This document shows positions 1 to 4,918 of a stretch of DNA of 13,389 nt, one piece after another. The position numbers and the translations under genes are program-made. Positions within the stretch are counted from its first letter, which is position 1; every line of letters starts with the position of its first letter. Below the pieces are notes generated by a model. The model saw only the letters and a program-made list of their open reading frames with translations, was not told where the DNA came from and did no database searches. The stretch comes from UMGS1279 sp045630265 (GTDB taxonomy: Bacteria; Bacillota; Clostridia; Oscillospirales; Acutalibacteraceae): positions 1-13,389 of the forward strand of contig JAZQSV010000034.1 in NCBI GenBank assembly GCA_045630265.1, written 5' to 3'.

Positions 1-699
1 TGCGGCTTAACCTATATGGGCGCCCCTTGCGTCGATGAAGGCGTTTCGCTCGGCGCGCACGGCAGATTCAGTAACACTCCTGCGCACGACGTTTGTGTTA
101 AGCAGGAGTGGGTAGGGGATGATTATGTAATTTCGGTAAGCGGCAAGGTCAGAGAAAGCACGGTGTTCGGCGAAAACATAGTACTTACTCGCACCATTTC
201 CACAAAACTTGGCGAAAACAAAATCCACGTTCGCGACGATATAGAAAATTGCGGTTTTGAAGATTCGCCGCTTATGGTTCTTTACCATATAAATTTAGGA
301 TTTCCCCTTCTCTCGGAAAACGCTGTGCTTGAAACCAACTGCGGCGGCTGCCGTCCGCGCGATGATGACGCGGTGGTCGGAATAGGATACGAAAAGGAGT
401 TTTCCGCGCCGATTCACGGTTATAAGGAACAGGTTTTCTACCGCGATTCGGTATCCGATTCCTACGCGAAACTTTCAAATCCCGAATCGGGGATGTCGTT
501 GCAGGTAGAGTTCAAGGGCGACCAACTTCCGTACTTTATCGAGTGGAAACAGATGGGCGAGCAGGAATACGTTTTGGGTCTTGAACCTGCAACCTATCCG
601 CCCGACGGCAGAGCCAAAGCGCGCGAGCGCGGCGAACTTGAATTTTTGGCGCCGCAAGAAATTAAAACCCACGAACTGACTTTTTCTTTTAACTGTTAA
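1..699 (+). CDS. DUF4432 family aldose 1-epimerase-like protein, 5' end missing
   Basis: The open frame runs from the window edge to TAA at 697-699, so only the last 232 codons are present; the first ATG in view (16) is internal. The fold class is the galactose-mutarotase-like beta-sandwich, which binds or epimerises sugars. Family resemblance rests on a GLTYMGAP segment followed by LGAHGRFSNTPA at the start, a GKVRES..FGENIVLTRTIS stretch, a PLMVLYHINLGFPLL segment in the middle, and the typical C-terminus in which DGRAKARERGELEFL is followed by a strand-rich tail. DUF4432 proteins are usually about 300-350 residues, so roughly a third is missing. Membership is from motif recall; the substrate is unknown and the exact reaction unproven. 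Codon use is rich in GCG and CGC, unlike the genes right of 3054. A terminator follows at once, so the sialidase-like gene downstream is a separate unit. Confidence 0.82.
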   Translation, partial: CGLTYMGAPCVDEGVSLGAHGRFSNTPAHDVCVKQEWVGDDYVISVSGKVRESTVFGENIVLTRTISTKLGENKIHVRDDIENCGFEDSPLMVLYHINLGFPLLSENAVLETNCGGCRPRDDDAVVGIGYEKEFSAPIHGYKEQVFYRDSVSDSYAKLSNPESGMSLQVEFKGDQLPYFIEWKQMGEQEYVLGLEPATYPPDGRAKARERGELEFLAPQEIKTHELTFSFNC

Positions 700-701
700 A
701 T

Positions 702-738
702 AAAAACCCACTACTCCAAAAAGGATTAGTGGGTTTTT
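702..738 (+). terminator. Rho-independent terminator of the epimerase-like gene
   Basis: Arms 702-713 (AAAAACCCACTA) and 727-738 (TAGTGGGTTTTT) are perfectly complementary. They extend inward with one C/T mismatch to TCC (715-717) and GGA (723-725) around an AAAAA loop. The 3' arm ends in a run of T. It begins 3 bases after the stop codon and would also work on the opposite strand. Confidence 0.9.
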
Positions 739-919
739 GTTGTTTTTCATCGGTTCTGCCAACCAAATAATCAATCGATACGGAGAAAAGGTCGGCTATT
801 CTTTAAAGAATTTTAATTTTACGTTCGCGAGGACCTAAGTTCAACGCAGGATATCTTTGCGTCGTTTGAGGGCGCAATAGTTGGATGAGAAACCTGATGT
901 TGCGGCGAGCAATATTTGA
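739..919. other. Intergenic stretch, no gene recognised
   Basis: About 180 bases between the epimerase-like terminator and the next promoter. Short protein-like scraps can be read on the + strand, for example codons 838-888 giving SSTQDIFASFEGAIVG and a stop. In-frame stops interrupt every reading after a few tens of codons and no start with a ribosome binding site is present. It may be decayed coding sequence, but I could not match it to any family. Confidence 0.4.
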
Positions 920-948
920 TTGCAAACAAAACGAAAATGATATATAAT
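920..948 (+). promoter_or_regulatory. Sigma-A type promoter of the sialidase-like gene
   Basis: The -35 box TTGCAA (920-925) and a perfect -10 box TATAAT (943-948) are separated by 17 bases. Transcription would begin near 955, only about 15 bases before the ATG at 970, leaving a very short leader that still holds the ribosome binding site. This placement rules out the in-frame starts at 916 and 937, which lie inside the promoter. Confidence 0.8.
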
Positions 949-969
949 TCAATCAAAGGGGGAGTGGCT

Positions 970-2082
970 ATGCTCATTACCGACAAACAAGAGCTTCTGA
1001 AATATTATTCAAACCATATGGTTTGGGTTGGAATACCCGGTGTCGAGCGCACCAAAAGCGGTCGAGTTTTTGTTACTGCCTATACAGGCAAAACAAAGGA
1101 AACCTACGGAAATTACTGCTTTCTTCTCAAAAGCGATAACGAACAGGATTTCGGCGAGCCGATAGACGTAACCTTTTTAGAGGGCGAAAAGCGTTGCTAC
1201 GACCCTGCGCTTTGGATCGATCCGCTCGAGCGGTTGTGGTTTATTTGGAACGTTATGCCCGGCGAAGAGGTGTATGCTTCCATTTGCGAGAATCCGGATG
1301 CCGATGAATTAGAGTTTTCCGACCCGATTTATATAGGAAGAGGAGTAATGCTTAACAAGCCGACGGTGTTGGCAAACGGCGAATGGCTTTTTCCTATCGC
1401 TCTGTGGGATTTCAATTTGCATAACAACCTTCGCGAATCGGAGCTTAAAGACGATGATGAATCGGCGGCGTTTGTATATAAAACCACCGACAACGGTAAA
1501 ACCTTTGTGAAACTCGGCGGCGTGGCGGCAGAAAAGCGCTCTTTCGACGAGCATATGGTTTTAGAACAGCAGGACGGCGTTTTGAGAATGTTGATTCGCA
1601 CCTATTACGGAATAGCCGAGTCCTTTTCGTCTGACGGCGGGAAAAGCTGGAGCATCGCCGAGGATTCGTTGTTAAAGGGGCCCTGCTCAAGATTTTTTGT
1701 TTGTAGGCTACAATCGGGCAGAGTGTTGCTTATCAATCACCACGAATATAACGGAAGAAACAATTTAACCGCCTTCTTGTCTGATGACGACGGCAAAACC
1801 TTCAATAGTCATCTCTTGCTCGACGAGCGTGATAACGTTTCGTATCCCGATGCTACCCTTGATGAAGACGGAAACATTTATATCACGTATGACCGAGAAC
1901 GTGCCGCTTTTTTAGGAAGTATGGAGCAGGTATACGGTCAGGCACGAGAACTACTGATTGCTAAAATTACCGAAAACGATATTATTAACGGCTCGATAGT
2001 AACCGATGGCAGCTATCTTAAAAGGGTTGTCTTCTCATTAGGGCGGTTAGACCCGTCCGACGGCGATCCGTTTTTGGATTAA
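970..2082 (+). CDS. BNR/Asp-box sialidase-like protein (BNR_2 family)
   Basis: 370 residues from ATG 970, chosen because AAAGGGGGAG (955-964) sits 5 bases upstream and the promoter covers the earlier starts. The protein should be a six-bladed beta-propeller of the sialidase superfamily. Three Asp-box motifs are visible: TTDNGKTF near residue 172, SSDGGKSW near 220 and SDDDGKTF near 271. Other family-like segments are an early GVERTKSGRVFV (24-35), RFFVCRLQSGRVLLINH (241-257) and SYPDATLDEDGNIYITYDRER (291-311), whose Tyr and Arg lie about where sialidases carry catalytic residues. There is no signal peptide, so the protein is probably cytoplasmic and would act on imported glycans or glycosides. 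True sialic acid specificity is not shown; many members are unassigned glycosidases or lyases. It is flanked by its own promoter and terminator. Codon use resembles the epimerase-like gene to the left. Confidence 0.8.
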   Translation: MLITDKQELLKYYSNHMVWVGIPGVERTKSGRVFVTAYTGKTKETYGNYCFLLKSDNEQDFGEPIDVTFLEGEKRCYDPALWIDPLERLWFIWNVMPGEEVYASICENPDADELEFSDPIYIGRGVMLNKPTVLANGEWLFPIALWDFNLHNNLRESELKDDDESAAFVYKTTDNGKTFVKLGGVAAEKRSFDEHMVLEQQDGVLRMLIRTYYGIAESFSSDGGKSWSIAEDSLLKGPCSRFFVCRLQSGRVLLINHHEYNGRNNLTAFLSDDDGKTFNSHLLLDERDNVSYPDATLDEDGNIYITYDRERAAFLGSMEQVYGQARELLIAKITENDIINGSIVTDGSYLKRVVFSLGRLDPSDGDPFLD

Positions 2083-2120
2083 TCTGCATCCTGCAAAAAA
2101 GAAACATTGTGTCAAAAAAC

Positions 2121-2152
2121 AACCCCCGAGAAAACTCGGGGGTTTTATTTTT
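2121..2152 (+). terminator. Rho-independent terminator of the sialidase-like gene
   Basis: Arms 2121-2130 (AACCCCCGAG) and 2135-2144 (CTCGGGGGTT) form a perfect 10-pair stem with an AAAA loop, followed by a T-rich tail to 2152. It lies about 40 bases after the stop codon at 2082. Confidence 0.92.
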
Positions 2153-2165
2153 AAGTAAGATTTAA

Positions 2166-2228
2166 TTACTTGTTAAGAGCCTCTTCGATAGCAACAGCAC
2201 ACGGGGCGGTCATCAGAGCCTCGGGTTG
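2166..2228 (-). pseudogene. Relic C-terminus of a GGGtGRT-family protein
   Basis: Read on the minus strand, the 20 codons before a TAA stop (2166-2168) give QPEALMTAPCAVAIEEALNK. The intact GGGtGRT protein encoded at 3054-4055 ends NPMVGMTVACAVAVNEALNK, matching at P, MT, CAVA and EALNK. By hand alignment without gaps the DNA is about 40/63 identical, so this is a diverged homologue rather than a fresh copy. Resemblance stops abruptly at 2228; beyond it the frame runs into sequence belonging to the SLOG gene's 3' end. No upstream part of the protein was found. The relic has the same orientation as the intact gene, with the SLOG/HTH cassette between them. Chance similarity is possible over so short a stretch, but co-location with the intact homologue and the shared stop position argue against it. 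Confidence 0.65.
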
Positions 2229-2243
2229 TAAGCTCTTGCTATC
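2187..2243. repeat. Imperfect 12-base inverted repeat at the relic/SLOG junction
   Basis: GATAGCAACAGC (2187-2198) and GCTCTTGCTATC (2232-2243) are inverted copies with one mismatch, separated by 33 bases. One arm is inside the relic gene tail and the other reaches the stop codon of the SLOG gene. A direct 7-base repeat AGCTCTT is also present at 2231-2237 and 2247-2253. The significance is unclear; there is no T-run that would make it a terminator. Confidence 0.45.
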
Positions 2244-2625
2244 AATAGCTCTTTTTTATTCTGCATATCTTTTTTATTTTTACAGGCTTTCCACACTTAT
2301 GAGCATAGTCAATCATTGACTTTGTACCCTTGCTTTCTCCGTCCCAAAAGCAAATAACATAGTCGCTGACCTCTGCCATTTGTTTGTTCCGTCTCGGTCC
2401 GGCGCTTCTGCCGTAAGTATCCCAATCTGCAGGGTGTTTTTCAACCTTAAACCCGTTCTCCAATGCATACCGCTCTCCTAAAGCATCGGCTCCACTTGCG
2501 CACCCCGAAACAATTACAATATCATAACTTTTCCGTATTCTTGATATACAAAAATCAATAAAAGCCTTTGCCTCAGCATAATTTTCATAATCCCTGCACC
2601 CTGCAATTACAATGCGCTTAACCAT
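2242..2625 (-). CDS. SLOG superfamily protein (DUF2493/YspA-like)
   Basis: 127 residues, ATG at 2625, with AGGAGGA at 2632-2638 six bases upstream. The motif series fits the small Rossmann-like SLOG proteins: GCRDY near residue 9, SGCASGAD at 40-47, PADW at 65-68, AGPRRN at 75-80, FWDGESKGT at 93-101 and GKPV at 112-115. SLOG domains bind nucleotide-derived ligands. Members of this short family are common on phages and mobile elements, and the superfamily (Burroughs and Aravind) has been tied to nucleotide signalling in conflict systems. The actual ligand and role are unknown. A short basic tail (KIKKICRIKKSY) follows the domain. The gene is transcribed divergently from an HTH regulator, from a promoter embedded in a palindrome that is likely the regulator's operator. 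Its 3' end abuts the relic GGGtGRT tail. A passenger role without defence function is equally possible. Confidence 0.82.
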   Translation of the reverse strand: MVKRIVIAGCRDYENYAEAKAFIDFCISRIRKSYDIVIVSGCASGADALGERYALENGFKVEKHPADWDTYGRSAGPRRNKQMAEVSDYVICFWDGESKGTKSMIDYAHKCGKPVKIKKICRIKKSY

Positions 2626-2646
2626 AATTTGTCCTCCTACGTTTAA

Positions 2647-2678
2647 TAGACTAATAGATTATATAATGCATTAGTCTA
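2647..2678. promoter_or_regulatory. 32-base interrupted palindrome: probable HTH operator
   Basis: The outer arms TAGACTAAT (2647-2655) and ATTAGTCTA (2670-2678) are perfect inverted copies. The centre ATTATATAAT (2658-2667) is itself a perfect palindrome on the same axis (2662.5). Only the dinucleotides at 2656-2657 and 2668-2669 break the symmetry. The core gives a TATAAT on each strand, so the dyad overlays the start region of both divergent genes. This is the arrangement expected for an autoregulating HTH repressor; binding itself is inferred. Confidence 0.75.
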
Positions 2679-2686
2679 TATGTAAA
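2658..2686 (-). promoter_or_regulatory. Promoter of the SLOG gene
   Basis: On the minus strand TTTACA (2686-2681) is followed after 17 bases by TATAAT (2663-2658). Transcription should start near 2651, inside one arm of the palindrome, with the other arm in the spacer. Occupancy of the palindrome should therefore block this promoter. On the + strand a TATAAT at 2662-2667 faces the HTH gene but has only a poor -35 box (ACGTTT, 2639-2644). Confidence 0.75.
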
Positions 2687-2739
2687 GAGAGAAAATAAGA
2701 TACTATCTAATCAAAAAAGAAGGTATGAGGAAGTATCTT

Positions 2740-2943
2740 ATGATAAAATTAAAAGTTTTAGAGTTATTAAAGGAAAAAGGTCATACTAAATACTGGTTAT
2801 ATAAACAATTGGGTATGAGTTATCAAAATTTCAGTAAAATGGTTAATAACCAAACAAAATCTATTCGTTATGAAAATATTGAAACGATTTGTTTATTGCT
2901 TGAATGCACACCAAACGAACTTTTTGAGATTACAATAGATTAA
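2740..2943 (+). CDS. Small Cro/C1-type HTH transcriptional regulator (HTH_26-like)
   Basis: 67 residues from ATG 2740; GAGGA at 2727-2731 is 8 bases upstream, whereas the in-frame ATG at 2725 has AAGG only one base away and would overlap that site. The whole protein is one DNA-binding domain: an N-terminal helix (IKLKVLELLKEKG), then TKYWLYKQLGMSYQNFSKMVNNQ forming the helix-turn-helix (residues 16-38), then SIRYENIETICLLLECTPNELFEI closing the five-helix bundle. It has no sensor or oligomerisation domain beyond this. Base composition is clearly more AT-rich than any other gene here, suggesting acquisition from elsewhere. It is divergent to the SLOG gene across a palindromic promoter, so the simplest role is repression of that gene and of itself. 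Regulation by a ligand or by the SLOG product is not visible. Confidence 0.85.
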   Translation: MIKLKVLELLKEKGHTKYWLYKQLGMSYQNFSKMVNNQTKSIRYENIETICLLLECTPNELFEITID

Positions 2944-2947
2944 AAAC

Positions 2948-2979
2948 AATGTGCCGCATCTAAAAGATGCGGCACATTT
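2948..2979. terminator. Bidirectional terminator between the HTH and GGGtGRT genes
   Basis: A perfect 14-pair stem: AATGTGCCGCATCT (2948-2961) with AGATGCGGCACATT (2965-2978), loop AAA. On the minus strand the stem is followed by TTGTTTTTA, a good terminator tail for the leftward GGGtGRT operon. On the + strand the tail is short (ATTTC) but the hairpin sits 5 bases after the HTH stop codon. Confidence 0.88.
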
Positions 2980-3053
2980 CATGTTTTAGCATTTAATTCA
3001 ATACTTTGAATTTCATTTGCTGCAAGGCAAATTTCGTTACAAATAATCCGTGA
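2980..3053. other. AT-rich spacer with small inverted repeats
   Basis: Three small dyads lie in series: AATTCAA/TTGAATT (about 2995-3012), ATTTGC/GCAAAT (about 3015-3032) and AAATAATC/GATTATTT (3041-3048 with 3052-3059). The last overlaps the GGGtGRT stop codon. No open frame or RNA gene was recognised. They may shape or protect the mRNA 3' end. Confidence 0.4.
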
Positions 3054-4055
3054 TTATTTGTTAAGCGCTTCGTTAACTGCAACTGCGCAAGCAACAGTCA
3101 TACCAACCATGGGGTTGTTACCTGCACCGATAAGACCCATCATCTCAACGTGGGCAGGAACCGAAGAAGAACCTGCGAACTGAGCGTCAGAGTGCATACG
3201 TCCCATTGTATCGGTCATACCGTAGGAAGCGGGGCCTGCTGCCATATTATCGGGGTGGAGAGTACGGCCTGTACCGCCGCCCGAAGCAACAGAGAAGTAT
3301 TTTTTACCCTGCTCTATACATTCCTTTTTATAGGTACCTGCAACAGGATGCTGGAAGCGAGTGGGGTTGGTGGAGTTGCCGGTAATAGAAACGTCAACAC
3401 CCTCTTTATGCATTATAGCAACGCCCTCACGAACGTCGTCCGCACCGTAGCAGCGAACCTTTGCGCGCTCGCCCTTTGAATAAGCAGTTTCCTTAACTAT
3501 GGTAAGCTCACCTGTATAATAGTCAAACTTTGTTTGAACATAGGTGAAACCATTAATACGGGAAATAATTTGTGCGGCATCCTTACCAAGGCCGTTAAGG
3601 ATAACGCGAAGGGGCTCTTTTCTTGCCTTATTAGCGCTTCTTGCAAGACCGATAGCACCCTCAGCAGCTGCAAAGGATTCGTGGCCTGCTAGGAAAGCGA
3701 AGCACTTTGTTTCGTCGCGGAGAAGCATAGCGCCGAGATTACCGTGGCCAATACCTACCTTACGGTCATCAGCAACGGAACCGGGGATACAGAAGGACTG
3801 AAGTCCAAGGCCGATTTTCTCAGCTGCCTCAGCCGCAGATTTAACCTGGTCCTTAATAGCAATAGCACAGCCAACTACATAGGCCCAAGCGGCATTTTCA
3901 AAGCAAATGGGCTGAATACCCTTAACAAGATTATAAGCGTCAACACCTGCTTTGTCGCAGATTTCCTTAGCTTCCTCAATAGAGGAGATGCCGTGTTTTG
4001 CAAGCTCTGCGTTTATTTGGTCAATTCTTCTTTCGTAACTTTCAAATAAAGCCAT
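3054..4055 (-). CDS. GGGtGRT family protein (PF14057-like)
   Basis: 333 residues, ATG at 4055, with AGGAGGAG (4063-4070) 7 bases upstream. The motif that names the family, GGGTGRT, is at residues 259-265 (context VASGGGTGRTLHPDN). Other conserved-looking blocks are the Gly/His-rich GIGHGNLGAMLLRDE near 101 and FLAGHESFAAAEGAIGLARS near 121, NGLGKDAAQIISR near 154, SITGNSTNPTRFQHP near 223, and a glycine- and alanine-rich C-terminus MMGLIGAGNNPMVGMTVACAVAV. There is no signal peptide or membrane segment, so it is cytoplasmic. The biochemical function is unknown. In anaerobic Firmicutes the gene regularly sits beside a NifU-like scaffold gene, as here with a 17-base gap, suggesting a shared role in Fe-S or metal handling. 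Cysteines are scattered (33, 51, 63, 89, 118, 202, 246, 323) with no ferredoxin-type cluster. A diverged relic of its C-terminus lies at 2166-2228. Confidence 0.9.
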   Translation of the reverse strand: MALFESYERRIDQINAELAKHGISSIEEAKEICDKAGVDAYNLVKGIQPICFENAAWAYVVGCAIAIKDQVKSAAEAAEKIGLGLQSFCIPGSVADDRKVGIGHGNLGAMLLRDETKCFAFLAGHESFAAAEGAIGLARSANKARKEPLRVILNGLGKDAAQIISRINGFTYVQTKFDYYTGELTIVKETAYSKGERAKVRCYGADDVREGVAIMHKEGVDVSITGNSTNPTRFQHPVAGTYKKECIEQGKKYFSVASGGGTGRTLHPDNMAAGPASYGMTDTMGRMHSDAQFAGSSSVPAHVEMMGLIGAGNNPMVGMTVACAVAVNEALNK

Positions 4056-4073
4056 TATATTTCTCCTCCTTAA

Positions 4074-4766
4074 TTATTCGTGACGGGGGTCGATAAGCTT
4101 TGCAGCATCATCAACACGTCCGTACTGGCCGCTTGCTTTTTCCAAAGCTTCGTTAGCGTCCATACCCTTTTTAATCATATCCATCATCTTGCCAAGATGA
4201 ACGAATTTATAGCCGATAATAGTTCCCTCTTCGTCAACCGCAACCTGGGTAATATAACCCTCTGCAAGTTCCAAATAGCGGGGGCCCTTAACCTTTGTAG
4301 CATAGGTGGTACCTGTCTGAGAGCGAAGGCCCTTACCCAAATCCTCTAGACCTGCACCTACCGGCAAACCATCCTCAGAGAAAGCGGTCTGTGTACGACC
4401 GTAAACAATCTGAAGAAAAAGCTCACGCATTGCGGTGTTGATAGCATCGCAAACGAGGTCGGTATTAAGTGCCTCTAAGAGAGTTTTGCCAACCAAAATT
4501 TCAGATGCCATAGCGGCAGAGTGGGTCATACCGGAGCAACCGATAGTCTCTACAAGTGCCTCTTCAATAACGCCCTCTTTAACGTTTAAAGAAAGCTTAC
4601 AAGCGCCCTGCTGAGGTGCGCACCAACCAATACCGTGTGTAAGGCCGGAAATATCCTTAACTTCCTTTACCTGTACCCATCTTCCCTCTTCCGGAATGGG
4701 GGCAGGACCGTGATATGCGCCCTTAGCCAAGGGACACATTTTTTCAACTTCGCTTGAATACTTCAT
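4074..4766 (-). CDS. NifU-like iron-sulfur cluster assembly scaffold protein
   Basis: 230 residues from ATG 4766, chosen because AAAGGAG (4774-4780) lies 7 bases upstream; the longer frame from 4799 has no ribosome binding site and adds an unlike segment. NifU/IscU N-terminal domains hold a transient Fe-S cluster on three cysteines. Here Cys49 or Cys56 (GWCAPQQGAC), Cys77 in IGCSGMTHSAAMASEILVGKTLLEA, and Cys106 (DLVCDAI) occupy the three expected sites. The second block is a clear match to the IscU region. The protein is longer than IscU (about 130 residues), with a C-terminal part containing TYATKVKGPRYLELAEG and GYKFVHLGKMMDMIKKGMDANEALEKA. It heads a two-gene operon with the GGGtGRT protein. 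It is not a standard Isc/Suf scaffold and its client is unknown; no IscS, SufB or other assembly gene is nearby. Confidence 0.87.
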   Translation of the reverse strand: MKYSSEVEKMCPLAKGAYHGPAPIPEEGRWVQVKEVKDISGLTHGIGWCAPQQGACKLSLNVKEGVIEEALVETIGCSGMTHSAAMASEILVGKTLLEALNTDLVCDAINTAMRELFLQIVYGRTQTAFSEDGLPVGAGLEDLGKGLRSQTGTTYATKVKGPRYLELAEGYITQVAVDEEGTIIGYKFVHLGKMMDMIKKGMDANEALEKASGQYGRVDDAAKLIDPRHE

Positions 4767-4833
4767 ATATGTACTCCTTTCATTTTTAAGGCGAGCCAAG
4801 CCCAGAAAACTTTATCTTCGCCCATACACATTT

Positions 4834-4862
4834 ATTATACAACCAACCTCGCGCAATTTCAA
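4834..4862 (-). promoter_or_regulatory. Promoter of the scaffold-GGGtGRT operon
   Basis: On the minus strand TTGAAA (4862-4857) and a perfect TATAAT (4839-4834) are 17 bases apart. Transcription should start near 4827, giving a leader of about 60 bases. The leader can pair GGGCGA (4823-4818) with TCGCC (4794-4790), a weak stem; no known riboswitch was recognised. Confidence 0.82.
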
Positions 4863-4918
4863 TAGCGCGGTGGCATAAAATAACACAATTTGTGGTTTTT
4901 TTAGATTTTTTTGTGTCT
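4863..4918. other. Short AT-rich spacer, no clear terminator
   Basis: Downstream of the substrate-binding lipoprotein gene the only dyad is CACA/TGTG inside CACAATTTGTG (about 4885-4895), too small to be convincing, although T-runs surround it. Leftward read-through into the scaffold operon is possible. Confidence 0.35.

Noticed and set aside
740..915. Protein-like scraps such as SSTQDIFASFEGAIVG before a stop at 886-888
   Set aside because: Too short, interrupted by stops, and not matched to any family from memory; it could be chance.
916..969. Upstream TTG (916) and ATG (937) starts for the sialidase-like gene
   Set aside because: Both lie inside the -35/-10 promoter (920-948), while ATG 970 has a strong ribosome binding site 5 bases upstream.
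2725..2739. Upstream ATG (2725) for the HTH regulator
   Set aside because: The AAGG before it is one base away. GAGGA at 2727-2731 serves ATG 2740, and the shorter protein has the usual family start.
2166..3065. Treating the two GGGtGRT tails as att sites of an integrated element
   Set aside because: The longest exact shared stretch is about 8 bases (TTGTTAAG), overall identity is low, and no integrase or recombinase lies between them, so it is kept only as a hypothesis.
3150..3801. Long opposite-strand open frames over the GGGtGRT gene and similar ones over 9236-9811, 10442-10732 and 11647-12150
   Set aside because: They mirror well-supported genes on the other strand, lack ribosome sites, and give compositionally odd proteins with no recognisable domain.
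4767..4799. Eleven-residue N-terminal extension of the NifU-like protein
   Set aside because: It has no ribosome site, and AAAGGAG inside the extension is ideally placed for ATG 4766.
4767..4827. Riboswitch or attenuator in the leader of the scaffold operon
   Set aside because: The leader is about 60 bases with one weak 5-6 pair stem and no recognised aptamer motif.
4863..4918. Terminator after the substrate-binding lipoprotein gene
   Set aside because: The only dyad is a 4-pair CACA/TGTG stem, below what would support a call.
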